This document shows positions 33,729-45,127 of a stretch of 64,000 nucleotides of DNA, piece after piece. The stretch lies in contig CM071569.1 in assembly GCA_036426205.1 (NCBI GenBank), positions 6,082,765 through 6,146,764 of the forward strand, read 5' to 3'. Origin of the DNA: Ascaphus truei. Taxonomy: Eukaryota > Chordata > Amphibia > Anura > Ascaphidae. The notes below the pieces were generated by a model. The model had not been told where the DNA came from. It ran no database searches and saw only the letters and a list, made by a program, of their open reading frames with translations. The translations under genes were made by a program, and so were the position numbers. How positions within the stretch are numbered: the stretch's first letter is position 1; each line of letters begins with the position of its first letter.

Positions 33729-34340
33729 GTTTAAGGAGTGCTGGCGGGTAGGGGGGCGAGTGCCGACAGGGGGGAGATGTGCAGCTATCGGGGAGAATGT
33801 ACCAATTGGGTGGGGGGTGGAAATGTGCCGTCAGTGAGGGGGGAGATGTACCCATCACAATTATTCATCTGTATATGTTCGCGTTGGCCAGTCCCCGGGG
33901 CGGTGACTGGCGCAGCCCTGTCCCAGTAATAAAACAAATAATACGACCGGAAAGTAGTGCGAATCTGGACTAAACATCCTTTTACGGGTGACAGGGGGGT
34001 TTGCTGTGAGGTGATGGTCGGTGGCTATGAGGTGATGGCGTGTGTGTCTGTCACAAGATGGCTCCTGTCTGCCACACAGAGGAGTGGGGGATTCTCAGAT
34101 ATATATCCTTATACACCCGATAACATGTGGGGACATGTTCCGGCAGCGGGGGGAGACATATGCACACACACAGACAAACAGACAGACACACACACAGACA
34201 GAGACAAATCTCACCCCACACTACATCCAGCAGCAGGGGGGGGGGCGAAGAGATGTGCCGCCAGGAGGGGGGGGGGGGGAGGGTGTGCCCCCCGGGGGGG
34301 GGGGGGGGGGGGGTGGGGACATGTATTCAATATTACATTC
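33729..34340. other. Helitron body with G runs and CA repeat
   Basis: GC-rich sequence, a CACACAGACAGACA repeat (34160-34205), and G runs of 10, 12 and about 20 at 34238-34312. No coding signal. G-quadruplex potential is on the plus strand. Confidence 0.6.
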
Positions 34341-34368
34341 CCCGGGTGAAGCCGGGTACAAAAGCTAG
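34341..34368 (+). other. Helitron 3' terminus (hairpin plus CTAG)
   Basis: A stem CCCGG/CCGGG with loop GTGAAG, eight bases of spacer, then CTAG. It is followed by TATATATA. Confidence 0.75.
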
Positions 34369-34864
34369 TATATATATGTAATCCCAAACAAACTAAAAAT
34401 ATATTTTTTTTTAAACATGAAACAAAGACCAACCTCCTACCCTGAGACATCCCTTTTGAAGCAGTGAATACGAAATGAAGCAGCAACAGCAGGGGCCCAA
34501 TCTCCAATGGGCTGAGAGACAGCTAACAGTTCCACCGGAATGAGGGAAGAGGAAGCGCTCAGAGTTCTGACCATCAGGGCATCCTGGCGAAGCATCAGTA
34601 GGGCAGAGGCAGCATCCAACCATAGAAAAATGGCGCCTGATCAGAGACCTCATAGAGTGGTTCCTAGGATAGAACAGTGTGCTGCAGGGCTGCAACCTAG
34701 GCCCAGAAGTACAGTAGAGCACAAAGTGCTGAAGCTGCAGTGAGATTGAGAAGAAAAATACAAAGAACAGATATGGAAAGATGTAAGCCCTAAATAAAAA
34801 GGCTATATAGGGGGATCACAGCTGAAATTATATCATACAATGTAAGAAAGTGCAAAAACAGAGA
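34369..34864. other. Unassigned spacer
   Basis: No supported gene. Overlapping frames of 60-103 codons on both strands at 34411-34743 lack recognisable domains. Confidence 0.35.
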
Positions 34865-34942
34865 TATTTATTTATTTATTTATAAAATATTTTACCAGGA
34901 AGTAATACATTGAGAGTTACCTCTCGTTTTCAAGTATGTCCC
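34865..34942 (-). repeat. 3' tail of a Rex1/L2-like LINE, 5'-truncated
   Basis: The sequence is nearly identical to 36648-36722: ATTTATTTATTTATAAAATA followed by CCAGGAAGTAATACATTGAG and CTCTCGTTTTCAAGTATGTCC. Read on the minus strand this is the last ~75 bases of the LINE with an AAATAAAT tail. It stops at the point where the longer copy continues with TGGGCACAGAG. Confidence 0.75.
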
Positions 34943-35259
34943 TATCTGAGGCTTTTCTGATCTTTGTACAAGACTAGATTATTTGGTCAACTCCTCCCTG
35001 GGGTCACGAGCATCATCGGCAAATATAAACGGGATCTCTGGGTCAGACCATGCCTCTTATTGAGGTTAATGTGGGTGACTTATAGGCGCGCCTCCTTTCT
35101 ACACATGGAGGATTAACGAGGCCCTCCTAAAGTTACCGGAGGTGGTGGATGAGCTCGCCTTAAAGATCTGAGACTTTTAGAGCATATACCCTGTGCCTAC
35201 AGAATACTTTCACACCCCCTCTTCGTCCTCTCACCCCCCTCATCCTCATTCAGTCAATT
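34943..35259 (+). pseudogene. L1/Tx1-like LINE fragment (endonuclease end), tentative
   Basis: One frame reads FYTWRINEALLKLPEVVDEL (about 35098-35155). Shortly upstream GSDHA is readable in another frame (about 35038-35052). SDH followed by W-R-x-N-x-x-L-L is the end of the endonuclease domain of L1/Tx1 LINEs. The fragment is short and frameshifted, so the call is tentative. Confidence 0.4.
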
Positions 35260-35493
35260 AAAAAAGTCTTCCTGGCCCCTCCCCCTTCCTCTCCCTCCCT
35301 CTCTTCTCCTCTCCCTCTTTCTTTTCTATCTTCTCAATCAAATTAAGTGGAGTTACTGTTCTGGTATGTTCGATGCAGTTTTCCCTGTATAGGTTCTTAA
35401 GGATTTGCTGAAAATGATTCGGTATGCTTCTTGTAACCCTCCTTGAAAACCAATAAAAATATTTGTTATATAAAAAAAAAAAGTCTTCCTGGC
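35260..35493. mobile_element. 200-bp poly(A) retroinsertion with a 17-bp target duplication
   Basis: AAAAAAGTCTTCCTGGC occurs at 35260-35276 and again at 35477-35493, directly after a poly(A) run. The insert (35277-35476) ends with AATAAA (35452-35457) and a poly(A) tail. It looks like a 5'-truncated LINE (L1/Tx1-type) 3' end copied by target-primed reverse transcription. A CT-rich start and no coding frame are visible. Confidence 0.85.
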
Positions 35494-36647
35494 TTCCATG
35501 CTGGTTGGTTGCGGTCTTGAGGTCGAGCAGGGGAGGGCCTGCGCTGGAGCAGCGGCAGACACTTCTGGGTCGGACCGGTGGGACATGCTGCTCCCCGGCC
35601 ATCCTTCTACTGTCCTCCTTCTCCTCATCCGCCACCCTGCTACGCAACGACTGCCCATCATCGTCCTCCTCTGCTTTCACCTCTCCCCAAAATGTACCTT
35701 TAACGCTTTGAGTGCCTCATGATGTAGCCACCATGTCATATGGTCTGGCCCTCCGGGGGCACCATCATTACATGGTCTGGCCCTCCGGGGCCTACATCAT
35801 GCATTTTAAGATCATGGGGAGATCATGTTCTGCGGAGCACTGCACATGATCAGGGAAGAGCAGGAACGGAAGAGGACTTGCCTCTCCTCATCCGTTCCCA
35901 TCCTCAGGGACGTGGATATCACTCTGAGAAGCAGACAGCGAAGATGGTCGCAATGTGCCAGATGGGCTGTGGCACCATTGTGACATGGCCCCTCCAGGAC
36001 ACAAAGGGAAAAGGTGAATATCTCTATTCTTTTTGTTTTTTATACATCAATTTTCTTTCAAGGAATAGAAAGGCACGGGCTAGTCAGAGTCATAGATATT
36101 ATGCAATTGTTTTCATGAACACACTAGTGAGCGTTAATCTTTATGGAGGTATAGCTGATGGAAAATATTTGTAATTTTATTTAATTACCCTTTGTGTGTA
36201 ATCCGTACACAATAAGGTCATGTTGACAGTTAATTTTGAGCTCTGTCTTTTATTCCTGATACTTAATCTTTACAATACCAAAATACTGCACGCTTCGCGC
36301 ATTATATATTTTTGGGGGCTCTTAGTGTTCCTAGCCACATATTTGTGAAAGCTTCACATACGCCTAAGTAAAGATGGGTGAACAGTTCACCCATGCTTGC
36401 GAATTCAGCAAAATGTGGCCAACACACTCTGTAGGAAAAGATATACAATGCTATGCAAATATTAGACATTAAACAAACACAAATAACAATGATATAAACT
36501 AAAATTATACTTTGCCTGCAGCTGGTGGAACCTCTCACTCAGAGAGAAATTGCATGTAGAAGAAAACCGAACCTATAGCACACAGGAGAGATAGAAACAG
36601 AACAGTGTACTCTGTGAGAAAAGGGGGGAGGGGATCCTGCTGTGTTA
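35494..36647. other. Unassigned, with a 21-base direct repeat
   Basis: The phrase ATGGTCTGGCCCTCCGGGG occurs at about 35740 and 35771. The 144-codon frame at 35740-36174 starts within this repeat and shows no known domain. The rest is unassigned. Confidence 0.35.
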
Positions 36648-36832
36648 TTTATTTATTTTATTTATAAAATATTTTACCAGGAAGTAATATATTGAGAGTT
36701 ACCTCTCGTTTTCAAGTATGTCCTGGGCACAGAGTAAAACAAATAATACATGGTTACAAGTACAGTTACATAAATGAACAAGGTATACATTATATACAGA
36801 GACATTGCGTGCACAGTTAAAGAACATATATA

Positions 36833-37018
36833 TTATGAGCGTATGAAACAGTTAGAGACCAGATTAAAGTGTGAGACAGCCTTAGATTTGAAAGAACTTA
36901 AGCTGGTGGTGGATATGAGAGTCTCGGGTAGGTTGTTCCAGTTTTCGGGTGCACGGAATGTTACGGCTGTTAATCTGCATTTACAGAGTTGATGATAATT
37001 GCAGGCAAAAATGGACAT
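36833..37018 (-). pseudogene. LINE C-terminal block
   Basis: The minus strand reads TAVTFRAPENWNNLPETLIS and SFKSKAVSHFNLVSNCF to a stop. This is the W-N-x-L-P C-terminal block shared by CR1/L2/Rex1-type LINE proteins, followed by the 3' UTR. Confidence 0.7.
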
Positions 37019-37020
37019 CC

Positions 37021-37619
37021 TGATCGAGCAGAAGGGGATCCTTGTCCTCTTTGATCTTCAGGGGAGAGTGAATCCAAACTGCTGGGCTCATCTACCATTA
37101 GTTAACTTCCAACCACATATATGAAGATGAGGAAAAAAGCGAAAGATACTTTTGCACAAAAAATGTATTATTACCAGACATAAAAAGATATATCCGGAGA
37201 GGGAACAATACAAAATAGCTATAAGTCCCGTCTCTGTCCTCCGCCGGTTATGGGAACGTCCTGTGCTCTCACCACCGGCAACTCCATGCACTTTTGCATC
37301 ATGTGATGCAAGTCTCATCTCGCGAGATATGGACAGGACTGTCTATATAGTATTGGAGATCCTCCATGGCACACTATCTCCTTCTCCACCCTATTTATCG
37401 TTTCTATCTCTCATGTGCGCTATAGGTTTGTTTTTCTTCTACACTCTGTAGGAAGTTCACATGACCAATCTACAGGTCATCTTAGAAATTGCAGCACAGC
37501 GTAAAGATCCCATGATACCTATTTACTGTGTGCACACAAAGTATAACACGTAAAAGGACAGCACTATACAAATATAGCAATGATGGATAGTGGTTGTAAT
37601 TAAATATTTATAGTGATTT
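37021..37619. other. Insert inside the Rex1/L2-like LINE, unassigned
   Basis: Contains TCTCGCGAGA at about 37318-37327 (a palindrome also known as a promoter element) and no coding frame of note. Insertion ends and a target duplication could not be recognised. Confidence 0.35.
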
Positions 37620-37861
37620 AAAACATAACATTTATTAATCCATATACAAAATAAGGTAAAAAAATTTTTTTTTTTATTTGGGGGCGGGATTTTTTGGTAT
37701 GTATTTTGTAGGGGGACTTTGTGTGTGTCAGGGGAGGGGGGAGGAAATGAGTGTGAGGAGGTGGGGTAATTGATGGAGGGGGGAGAGAGTAAGTGAGTGA
37801 GGAAGAGAGGGAGTGAGACGGAGGGGAGAGAAATACATGGGAAGAGGGGGGGGAAATACGC
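37620..37861. repeat. T run and purine-rich low-complexity tract
   Basis: A run of T/A (37660-37678) is followed by GGGAGGGGGGAGGAAATGAG-like purine-rich sequence to 37855, directly at the broken edge of the LINE thumb. Confidence 0.7.
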
Positions 37862-39083
37862 TTTCTGACCAGGAGACTTAGGGAGGATTTGTTCCTGTAA
37901 AGTACCCCTAGTTTGGCATAGGTCTTGGTTGTCAGGGTATCAATGTGCATCCCGAATGTTAAGTGGGAGTCAAACCATAAGCCCAGGTATTTAAAACTAG
38001 TGACAAGTGTTATGGTGGTGTTAGCGTTGGTTCTAATCATCTAATCAGGAGCTCAGTCACTGGAAACTTTGCAAATTTAGTCTTGGTCCCAAATATCATT
38101 GTTACAGTCTTGTTAGTGTTTAAAAACAGTTTGTTTTGGGAAATCCAGTTTTCGAGTCTCAAAAAGTCAGACTGAAGTATGTGTTGAAGGTCAGAGAGGT
38201 TATGGCTGTGTGCATATAGGATTGTGTCGTCTGCATACATGTGTATTGCGGCTTCCTTACAAGCTGTGGGAAGATCATTAATGAACACTGAGAAGAGTAG
38301 GGGCCCGATAACAGAGCGTTGCGGGACACCACATGTGATATCCAGGGGGTTGGAGTTAGAGCCTGAGATGGACACATGTTGGGATCTTCCTGATAGGTAG
38401 GACTGAAACCAGTTTAAAGCATGTTTCCCTATTCCAGAGCTCTGGAGTTTGTTAAGCAGGATAACATGATCAACTGTGTCAAAAGCCTTTGCAAAATCTA
38501 GGAATACTGCACCAGCGAGTTGTCCCCGTTCCATTTCACACTGGATTTCATTGCAAACTTTTAGCAGGGTAGTTACGGTGGAGTGTTTGGGATGAAACCC
38601 AGACTGGAATTGGCTAGGGAAATTTGTCTTGGTGTAGAAATCGCTTAATTGGGAGTGGACACATTTTTCCATAACTTTGGATAGAATTGGGAGAAGTGAG
38701 ATTGGCCTGTAGTTTGAGACAGTGTTTTTGTCCCCACTTTTGAAGATTGGGACAACTCTGGCAGTTTTCCAGGTCTTAGGGATATGGCCTGCAGACAGGA
38801 TAGAGTTGACTATGGGCACAATTGGTTTGGCAATGGCTGGGGCACCAAGTCGTAGGAACCTAGATTGTAGTAAGTCGGGTCCACATTGGCTGCTTAGTTT
38901 TAGTTTGAGGAGCGCTTCTGTAATCTCCTCTTCAGATACTGGGCTAAATTGAAAATTGTGGGCAGTGTTGGGAGGGGGTGGGACTGTAGGGATACTCCCA
39001 GGATGAGATTCATGTTTGGGGTTTATGCTGCGTTTCGCTAATAAGTTAGTGGCACACCCCACATATATGGAAGTACTATACAC
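37862..39083 (-). pseudogene. Rex1/L2-like reverse transcriptase
   Basis: A 348-codon open stretch (39083-38037) carries all RT palm blocks: VVPIFKSGDKNTVSNYRPIS, FLDFAKAFDTVDH, GVPQRSVIGPLLFSVFIND (the usual GS is RS here) and the catalytic YADDTILY (about 38237-38214). A thumb segment SFKYLGLWFDSHLTF follows in another frame (37997-37860). It then ends abruptly at unrelated low-complexity DNA. The long open palm suggests a fairly young copy, but the missing endonuclease, the RS change and the frame break make it inactive. Named Rex1/L2-like from block spacing; the exact clade needs a tree. Confidence 0.8.
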
Positions 39084-39778
39084 AAGCCCTGTAAAAGTGG
39101 GCTATATGGGAGCATCCCAGCTGAAGCAATGTAGTGTAATAGATCTGTCAGATACACTCATACAATGTTGAGGACAGAATGTCCAAGAGTTCATCGTCCA
39201 CTGACAATATGTTAAAGATGCTGGGATTAATAAGTTATCCAGGATAAAACACTGTCCATTAACAGTGTGCCAAAGCCAATGTATTAGAGGTCTATGGGCC
39301 ATATGTCTTCACCACAGTCTATCGAAATTGCTTTGGCTAGATCCAAAGAACACGTCTAGTTGGGCAACATCTGCATAGTCCAATGAAATAGATAAGTAGC
39401 AAAACCAGTAAGGAAGCATCAGGCAGTAGGTACAAGAGGCAAAAGGCAGTCTATAAAGTATGCATTGCTATACAGTATATGATGCGCTGCAGGGATCCAC
39501 TTCTGCTGGAAAGAAACCAAATGCAATGAGCATAGTTGTAGGTCGCAGGTAATGTCCTAGCCAATCAATGGGCATTGAGAGCAACTACCAGTAGACTGAA
39601 CAGATAGCATGGTATCTGTGTCAGTGTCCAGGGTACAAAGTGGAGGATAGGTCAGGGGAACCAGTGGGTTCCAGGGGCCAACGACCAACAGCACGGGGTA
39701 AATAGTGATTAGCCAGGCTTCTTACTTATATGTGACTAGTGGTTGACTATAGTACCCAGTGGGTAACAACAAATAGCA
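39084..39778. other. Unassigned spacer
   Basis: No supported gene or named repeat. Confidence 0.4.
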
Positions 39779-39885
39779 GGGGGGGGGGGGGCGGATATAG
39801 AAAATAGATTTATATATATTTATATATATATATGTACCTATGTAAATATATATGTATATATATATACACACAGCATATATATATT
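39779..39885. repeat. G run plus TA microsatellite
   Basis: A G12 run (39780-39791) is followed after a short stretch by alternating TA/GTATA runs to 39885. Confidence 0.9.
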
Positions 39886-41549
39886 TCTTACAATTGACAC
39901 AGGTGCACAAACTATTAACAGGGTATATGAAACACATTTATATATCCGTATATTTATTCTTTGAACACGATTCACGGTACTCAGATTCTCGTAAAGGTAC
40001 AAGCAGCATGATTTCAAACTACAGACTCTTTTGTTTACATAAATACATTCAGATTCACGCACACGCTAAAGAAAGTCCAGTAATAGTTTGGTGTTGTCAC
40101 ATTCTCTGTGATACAGAGCTCACTTTATCTGTTCTTGGGTAGTTTTTAGGTCGTAAAGAGTTAATCTTCACGATGAGTCAGATGTGAGAATACTTATACA
40201 AACAAAACTCATTTCCAGGAGGCAGTGAACAAAAAAAGAATGAATCATACAGGAAAGCACAAGGTATTAACTTCAGAGAAATTGACGTTTTTGTAATTCT
40301 TGCATGGAGACCAGAATGCCGTTTCCGTCTCTTTGATGAACAGGTTTCAGAATTTGGGAAAGTTATTTATTATGTATTAGGGTAGAAACGTTCTCATTCT
40401 CCAAGAAACAATGTTGGAGAACAACATATTTGGTGTAAATGCCATCACCAGCTCCAGTAGTCTGGTCAACGAAAAGGTTATGTAAAAAAAAAGAAAAAAG
40501 AAAGGAGGTTCAGAGGAAGCACAAGTAGCGTGAAGGTGAAAAATCACACAAAATGTCACTAAGGAAAAACAAATACACAACCACATAGAGCATGAGATTA
40601 AATGGTAATTTAATACATAAAGGTGGTTTACCGAAGGGGCTGGACCTTGTGCAACAAGAAAAAAAGTGCAAACCCAAAAAAACATATATATACAAATATA
40701 TTGTGATAGTGAATATAATTGCAAATTGTATTACCGTGCAGGAGAGATGCAGCTTATTATAGGGGATACAAAAAAAGGAAAAACTGGCGCCTCTGAAATA
40801 TAAAAATCTAACCAAATATAAAGTCCAACACGATTGGAGAGGAGTCCTGGAAGAAGTCTTCAATGAAGTCTCGATGGGGACAAACAAACATTTAAGACAA
40901 AAACAGAAAAGACAAAAGAAAAAAGATCATAGTGTAACTCATAAACAAACAAAAAGCACTGTAAAGACTGGCAAATAAAATAATTACAAATTTAATGCAA
41001 ATGTAAAAAATAAAACAACATACACATGTAAGTGGCTAGAGACGCTAATAAAGCTGTAACATGCAGTAGGAGTAAAATTGGAATCCTACTTACAGCAATG
41101 CTGAAAAGTGTAAGCCCGTAGAGCAACTGTCTTGGAATTCAGACCGGAGCCTCTGCAAAGATTGAAAACAGCAGCCTCCAGGGATCCACACTGCCGGAGC
41201 GACCGCTGCTGAGCCACACACAGACTCCGCCATGGAGAGCCTGGGGCACGTATAACAATATGAGTAACCTCGTACTTGGTGCAGAGCCTCCACCTGCGAT
41301 GGCTCCCACCAGAGGGGGAGTAGTTCCTCGCAGGACAATATATATCACTCCACACACAGCATGTAAAACAACCAATGACTTTACTAGTGCAAACGTACTT
41401 CTGCATATGAACAACAGGTGTCCCTCTCTAGAGGAGACACTAACTACTGCGTCTCGCAGGATGCTCCCACCTCCACCGGGTAATCCCCCCCCATGTCCAG
41501 TAACCACACACAGTATTTCCCCCACCCTACAAGTGAGATAGATATGTGT
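39886..41549. other. Unassigned, A-rich in part
   Basis: 40890-41020 is A-rich. 41100-41540 has several overlapping frames on both strands without recognisable domains, and may be part of the dispersed family that is clearer from 41550 on. Confidence 0.35.
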
Positions 41550-41960
41550 GATTGCGCAGCCACTGGTCCCGTGTGAATATAATATAGGATCGTTGGTACA
41601 CTTGGTGATGGTTACCTGCCGAGCACTCCAATGGCCGGGCCTGCCAAGGAGCTTCACAAAGGATCCGAGGACTGCTGAATACAGGAACTACCATCCGGGG
41701 CGATCCCACCTGGATGGCTGCTGCAGCAACAGCGAAGGTCTGAGCCCAAACCTCTGGATGGACTCGCCGCGTCCGCTGGGTCCCTAACTGGCTCTGGATA
41801 GTAAGGGGCAGGGTCCCTAACCTCGGGCCTGTCCCTGACACAACTCAATACTGGGTGGCTCAGGGCTATCTGGGGCCTCGGGGCTGCTGGCCTAGTGCAG
41901 GGAGTCACTGACTCCTGCACCCTACCTCCTTCCCCTAGCTTCTCCTGGCGCCGACTGACC
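41550..41960. repeat. Dispersed repeat family, copy 1 (LTR-like)
   Basis: It shares an ordered series of phrases with 46560-46990: GGTTACCTGCCGAGCACTCC, CACAAAGGATCC, AGGGTCCCTAACCTCGGGCC followed by TGTCCCTG, and CTGGGGCCT...GGCCTAGTGCAGG. Both copies have the same orientation. It may be LTR or leader sequence of a retroelement; no coding domain is visible. Confidence 0.55.
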
Positions 41961-42039
41961 CTCTCCTCAAAACCCCGCGAAAAGTATCTCTTCCCCATGC
42001 AGGGCAATCCTCCAGCCATATTGGCCACTCTGAGACACC

Positions 42040-42420
42040 TGGTGCCTTCCACCTTTAGCCTCCTGGGAATTGTAGTCCCGTGGAGGCTATTCCTAAATTT
42101 GGACCGCGTGCGCGATTCTACTGTGCATGTGCGACTTCCTAAGGCCCGACGCAACTCCCTAGCCTTATCCGCGCATGCGCAATCACGGCGCATGCGCGTG
42201 CAACCACAATGGCGGCCCCCGCTAGCCGGGTGCGCCGCCGAGCCTCCTGAGACTCGGAACGCTCCCTGCTCCGGCCCCCACCTTCGCTGTGTGCCGGCGG
42301 GTCTCGCTGCCCCCGGCGGCACCCGCGACTGCTCGGCGCGCAAGGAGGGGGGTCTATGGGAGCCGCAGGGCACCGGGGCTACAACATCAAGCGGTGTATA
42401 GGAACGGTCTCACCAGGTAA
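42040..42420 (+). promoter_or_regulatory. CpG-rich promoter-like segment
   Basis: It contains CTGGGAATTGTAGT (42063-42076, reverse of the ZNF143-type ACTACAATTCCCAG). Two NRF1-type GCGCATGCGC sites lie at 42171-42180 and 42188-42197, and a YY1-type AATGGCGGC at 42208-42216. This motif set is typical of CpG-island promoters. No exon of a known gene follows. It is adjacent to a dispersed repeat, so it may be a repeat-borne promoter. Transcription is inferred only. Confidence 0.45.
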
Positions 42421-42479
42421 TGTATCCGTGATGACCCCAAAGGGTCTCCGCGTCCCTCCGTCAGCTATACCAACAAATT

Positions 42480-43260
42480 CACGCTGGAGATGATCCTGTA
42501 ATGCTGATCCGGGTAACACTGGAGACGCTGTTCCACTTCCTGTAAACCCCCCTTACACGCAGCAGCTGTATTGGTTCCGTTTGGAAAGTATCACACCAGG
42601 TTGAGTAATCACTGGTGTGTCCACTAGATGCCAGACTCAGCCAAACATGCAAAGAATTGCAGCCTTCCACTTCGTTAAAGTGGGCATGGGCATGCAGGCT
42701 TCTGCTCATGTCTACATGCTTCCAACTGGGATTTTGTAATTCTTGCGCTACCCACAAACAAGACAAGACCCCGGTACTGAGGTGGGAAGGTATGAAACCA
42801 CGCACCGACAGCACCAGAGGCGTGCCTGGAAGGCGGATTGTCAGTGTAGCCGGGTCTGGGTAGGAGAGTGTGGGTTAGTCCGTATTCTCGCCGGCGTCTT
42901 GGGTTATAGAGAGCAGCGAAGTTGAAGTCCGTTAAGCCGTGGTCTGGGATTGTAGAGTTGAGAATCGTCGAAGTCCGTGTAGCCGTGGTCTTGGATTGTA
43001 GAGGTAAATGTAGTGGGGGGTAAGCCGAGGTCGATATCCAGAGAGGGTTCACTAAAAAGCCGGATCGGTACACGAGGAGACAAAATGAAAGACAAGACTG
43101 GAACAGGAGCTAAGCACAGCACAACAGTGAGGCACACAAGGCTACAAGAGATAATGCTGAGCAAAGCTAGAGAGTGCAAGCAAGGTATTAATAAGGCATA
43201 GCAGCCAATAGGTGAGGGGGTGGAGCAGAGTCGCGTTAGAGATTAGCCAGCACTACTCAT
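42480..43260. repeat. LTR/leader-like repeat with duplicated motif
   Basis: The phrase GAAGTCCGT(T/G)(A/T)AGCCGTGGTC followed by TTGGATTGTAGAG-like sequence occurs twice, about 54 bases apart (42919 and 42973). Such phrases are common in amphibian LTR-element leaders. No domain or boundary is visible. Confidence 0.4.
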
Positions 43261-45119
43261 GTTTTTCATGTCTTTTATCCATTAAAAAACTTTTTTGGTC
43301 ACTACGTCCTTGTTGCTTCATTTGGCTGGGCACCGGTTGTTCCTGATTGGATCTTTCCCCTAAACTCACTAGAAGCTAGTGTTGCCACCAAGCAGGCTAT
43401 GAGGGAATCCCACCCAAGAGCACTGCTCATATACAGGGTAAACTCCCACCGACTCCTGGTAATCCCTCACTCACACTAGGAGTTAATCCCACTTCAAGTA
43501 CCAGCGCCCCAATCTATACTATTACTTAGGGATTACTGGGGATAATGAAGCTCAAGACAAATGCCAGGGTCACAGAATACCCAATAAGCACACTTACCAA
43601 ATGACACAACATATAGTACAGTATATACCAAGTTACTAAAACCCATGTGAACTAACACCTAGCCCGACAATAGAGCTATTAAACAAGGGGGTTAATATTG
43701 AAAGGTACAGCACATAAAAAGGTATTTCATACAAATCAGCAACAGCAAATAAAACGGAGGCGGGAGGGGTGTAGTGGAAAGGTTCTTATAATTCATGAGA
43801 AGTTTTGTTACAGTCTGTTGGGTGCGAAAAGGTTTCTTGGGCTGGTGCAGAGAGGCCAACATCTTCCAAGAGAGATCACAGGAAGATAAATCGCTTCCTC
43901 GGGTGAATCCAAAAGGCAAAACTACCTGGCAGGACTTTATAAAGATTTACTTCCCCAATACTCCCTATGATTTTTTATTTGGGACTTATCAGGGATATTA
44001 GGGGAGTTTATGTTTTTTTTTTTTTAATCTTCAGCCAATCACAGGGCTGGCTTGTATCCAACAGATATTTGAAAATCGGAGGGGATCCAGTCTGGAAGGG
44101 TTAATGATTCCCCCAGCTAAGGCTGCTGGTTTGTTTGGCATTTAGGAAACTTCAAAACCTTCATCTCAGCCGGGGTCATGTAGCAAATGGCAGAAAGGCC
44201 ATGGTATCCAGATCATGCAGACCTACAATATACTGTATACCTCCTGGGACAGAGTGACACCTCAGCCAGGCAGAGGATGGAGGGATCAGGGGCTCTGGTG
44301 GATGTGAATAAGTATCTCATAAAGCTGTAGAGTATTGCAAATACATTATATGTGGCTCTATAATGAAGGTGGGAAGAGATGTTACCCAACGGCACCAAAT
44401 GAATTAACTAAATGTGCATCAAAAACATAAAATACATCATAAACTATCAGATAGTGTAACAAATAAATGATACCAGTGATATAAGTCCTTGATTAGGTGA
44501 CCATACTGAATGATTATCAAAGTCCAAAGTCACTTGGATCCAATTAGAGATGAGTAGATGAATCAGCACATAAAAGAGAAAGGGAAACAAAAATACATAG
44601 TGTGATACTGTAACAAACCAGCAATAGTTAAGGGGCATAGGGAGTGGTGAGTTCCCCAAGAATGTAGGCAAGAAGGTGAGATGAACAAAAATGACATTTA
44701 TTAAAAACAATGATGATTAAAAATAGCTCCTCTCGGTGACAAACAAAAATTGGAATCCTATTTACAAGATATAAGTAGGACATGCGCAGTGTAACGTGAT
44801 GAAATCATAAGGGTAGGCACTTCCATAATAACTTCTATAATGAAGGCACCTGACAAGGCAAAGAGGCAGCAGGCTGGGATTAACCTTTATTTTATGGAAG
44901 CCCTGGTGCTTATTTCGTCACATGGAGATGCTTCAAAGTGTTATTTATATTAGGCCAAGTATGAGTATGCAGTACATCCCACACAATGCAACATAAGAAA
45001 AACTTTGCAGCTGAGAACCTTTACCACGAAGACGAGTTTACAGGGACAAGTCAATGGTTGATTATTGACTAGCACTCTCTCTGTATACTGTATATTGTAT
45101 GTAGCACCCTTGGGGGTAT
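43261..45119. other. Unassigned AT-rich DNA
   Basis: No supported gene. The small frames on both strands at 43692-44001 and the 87-codon minus-strand frame at 44447-44710 show no known motif. Confidence 0.35.
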
Positions 45120-45127
45120 GCTAAAGC

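Larger units (their letters stand above)
30919..34368 (+). mobile_element. Second Helitron-like element carrying a hAT-like element
   Basis: The 5' end TCTATACTATAATTCTAAG follows an A in a TA run, with TTCGTTTGTATGTCAGAAGC 36 bases inside, a pattern seen at Helitron 5' ends. The 3' end has hairpin CCCGGGTGAAGCCGGG (34341-34356) and CTAG (34365-34368), then T and TATATA. The 3450-bp body has no Rep/helicase. Most of it is the nested hAT-like element, TG and G-rich repeats. Confidence 0.65.
36648..39083 (-). mobile_element. Rex1/L2-like LINE, minus strand, interrupted
   Basis: RT occupies 39083-37862 on the minus strand. The extreme C-terminus and 3' UTR are at 37020-36648. The two are separated by about 840 bases of unrelated DNA (37021-37861). 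The 3' end has an (AAATAAAT)n-type tail. The same tail occurs at 34865-34942, so the family has several local copies. The 5' half (endonuclease) is missing. Confidence 0.75.

Noticed and set aside
37318..37327. TCTCGCGAGA as a promoter
   Set aside because: A single palindromic site inside an insertion, with no CpG-island context or exon.
41654..42401. Host gene on either strand in the CpG-rich segment
   Set aside because: Both strands have long frames because of high GC. No recognisable domain, and the upstream part is a dispersed repeat.
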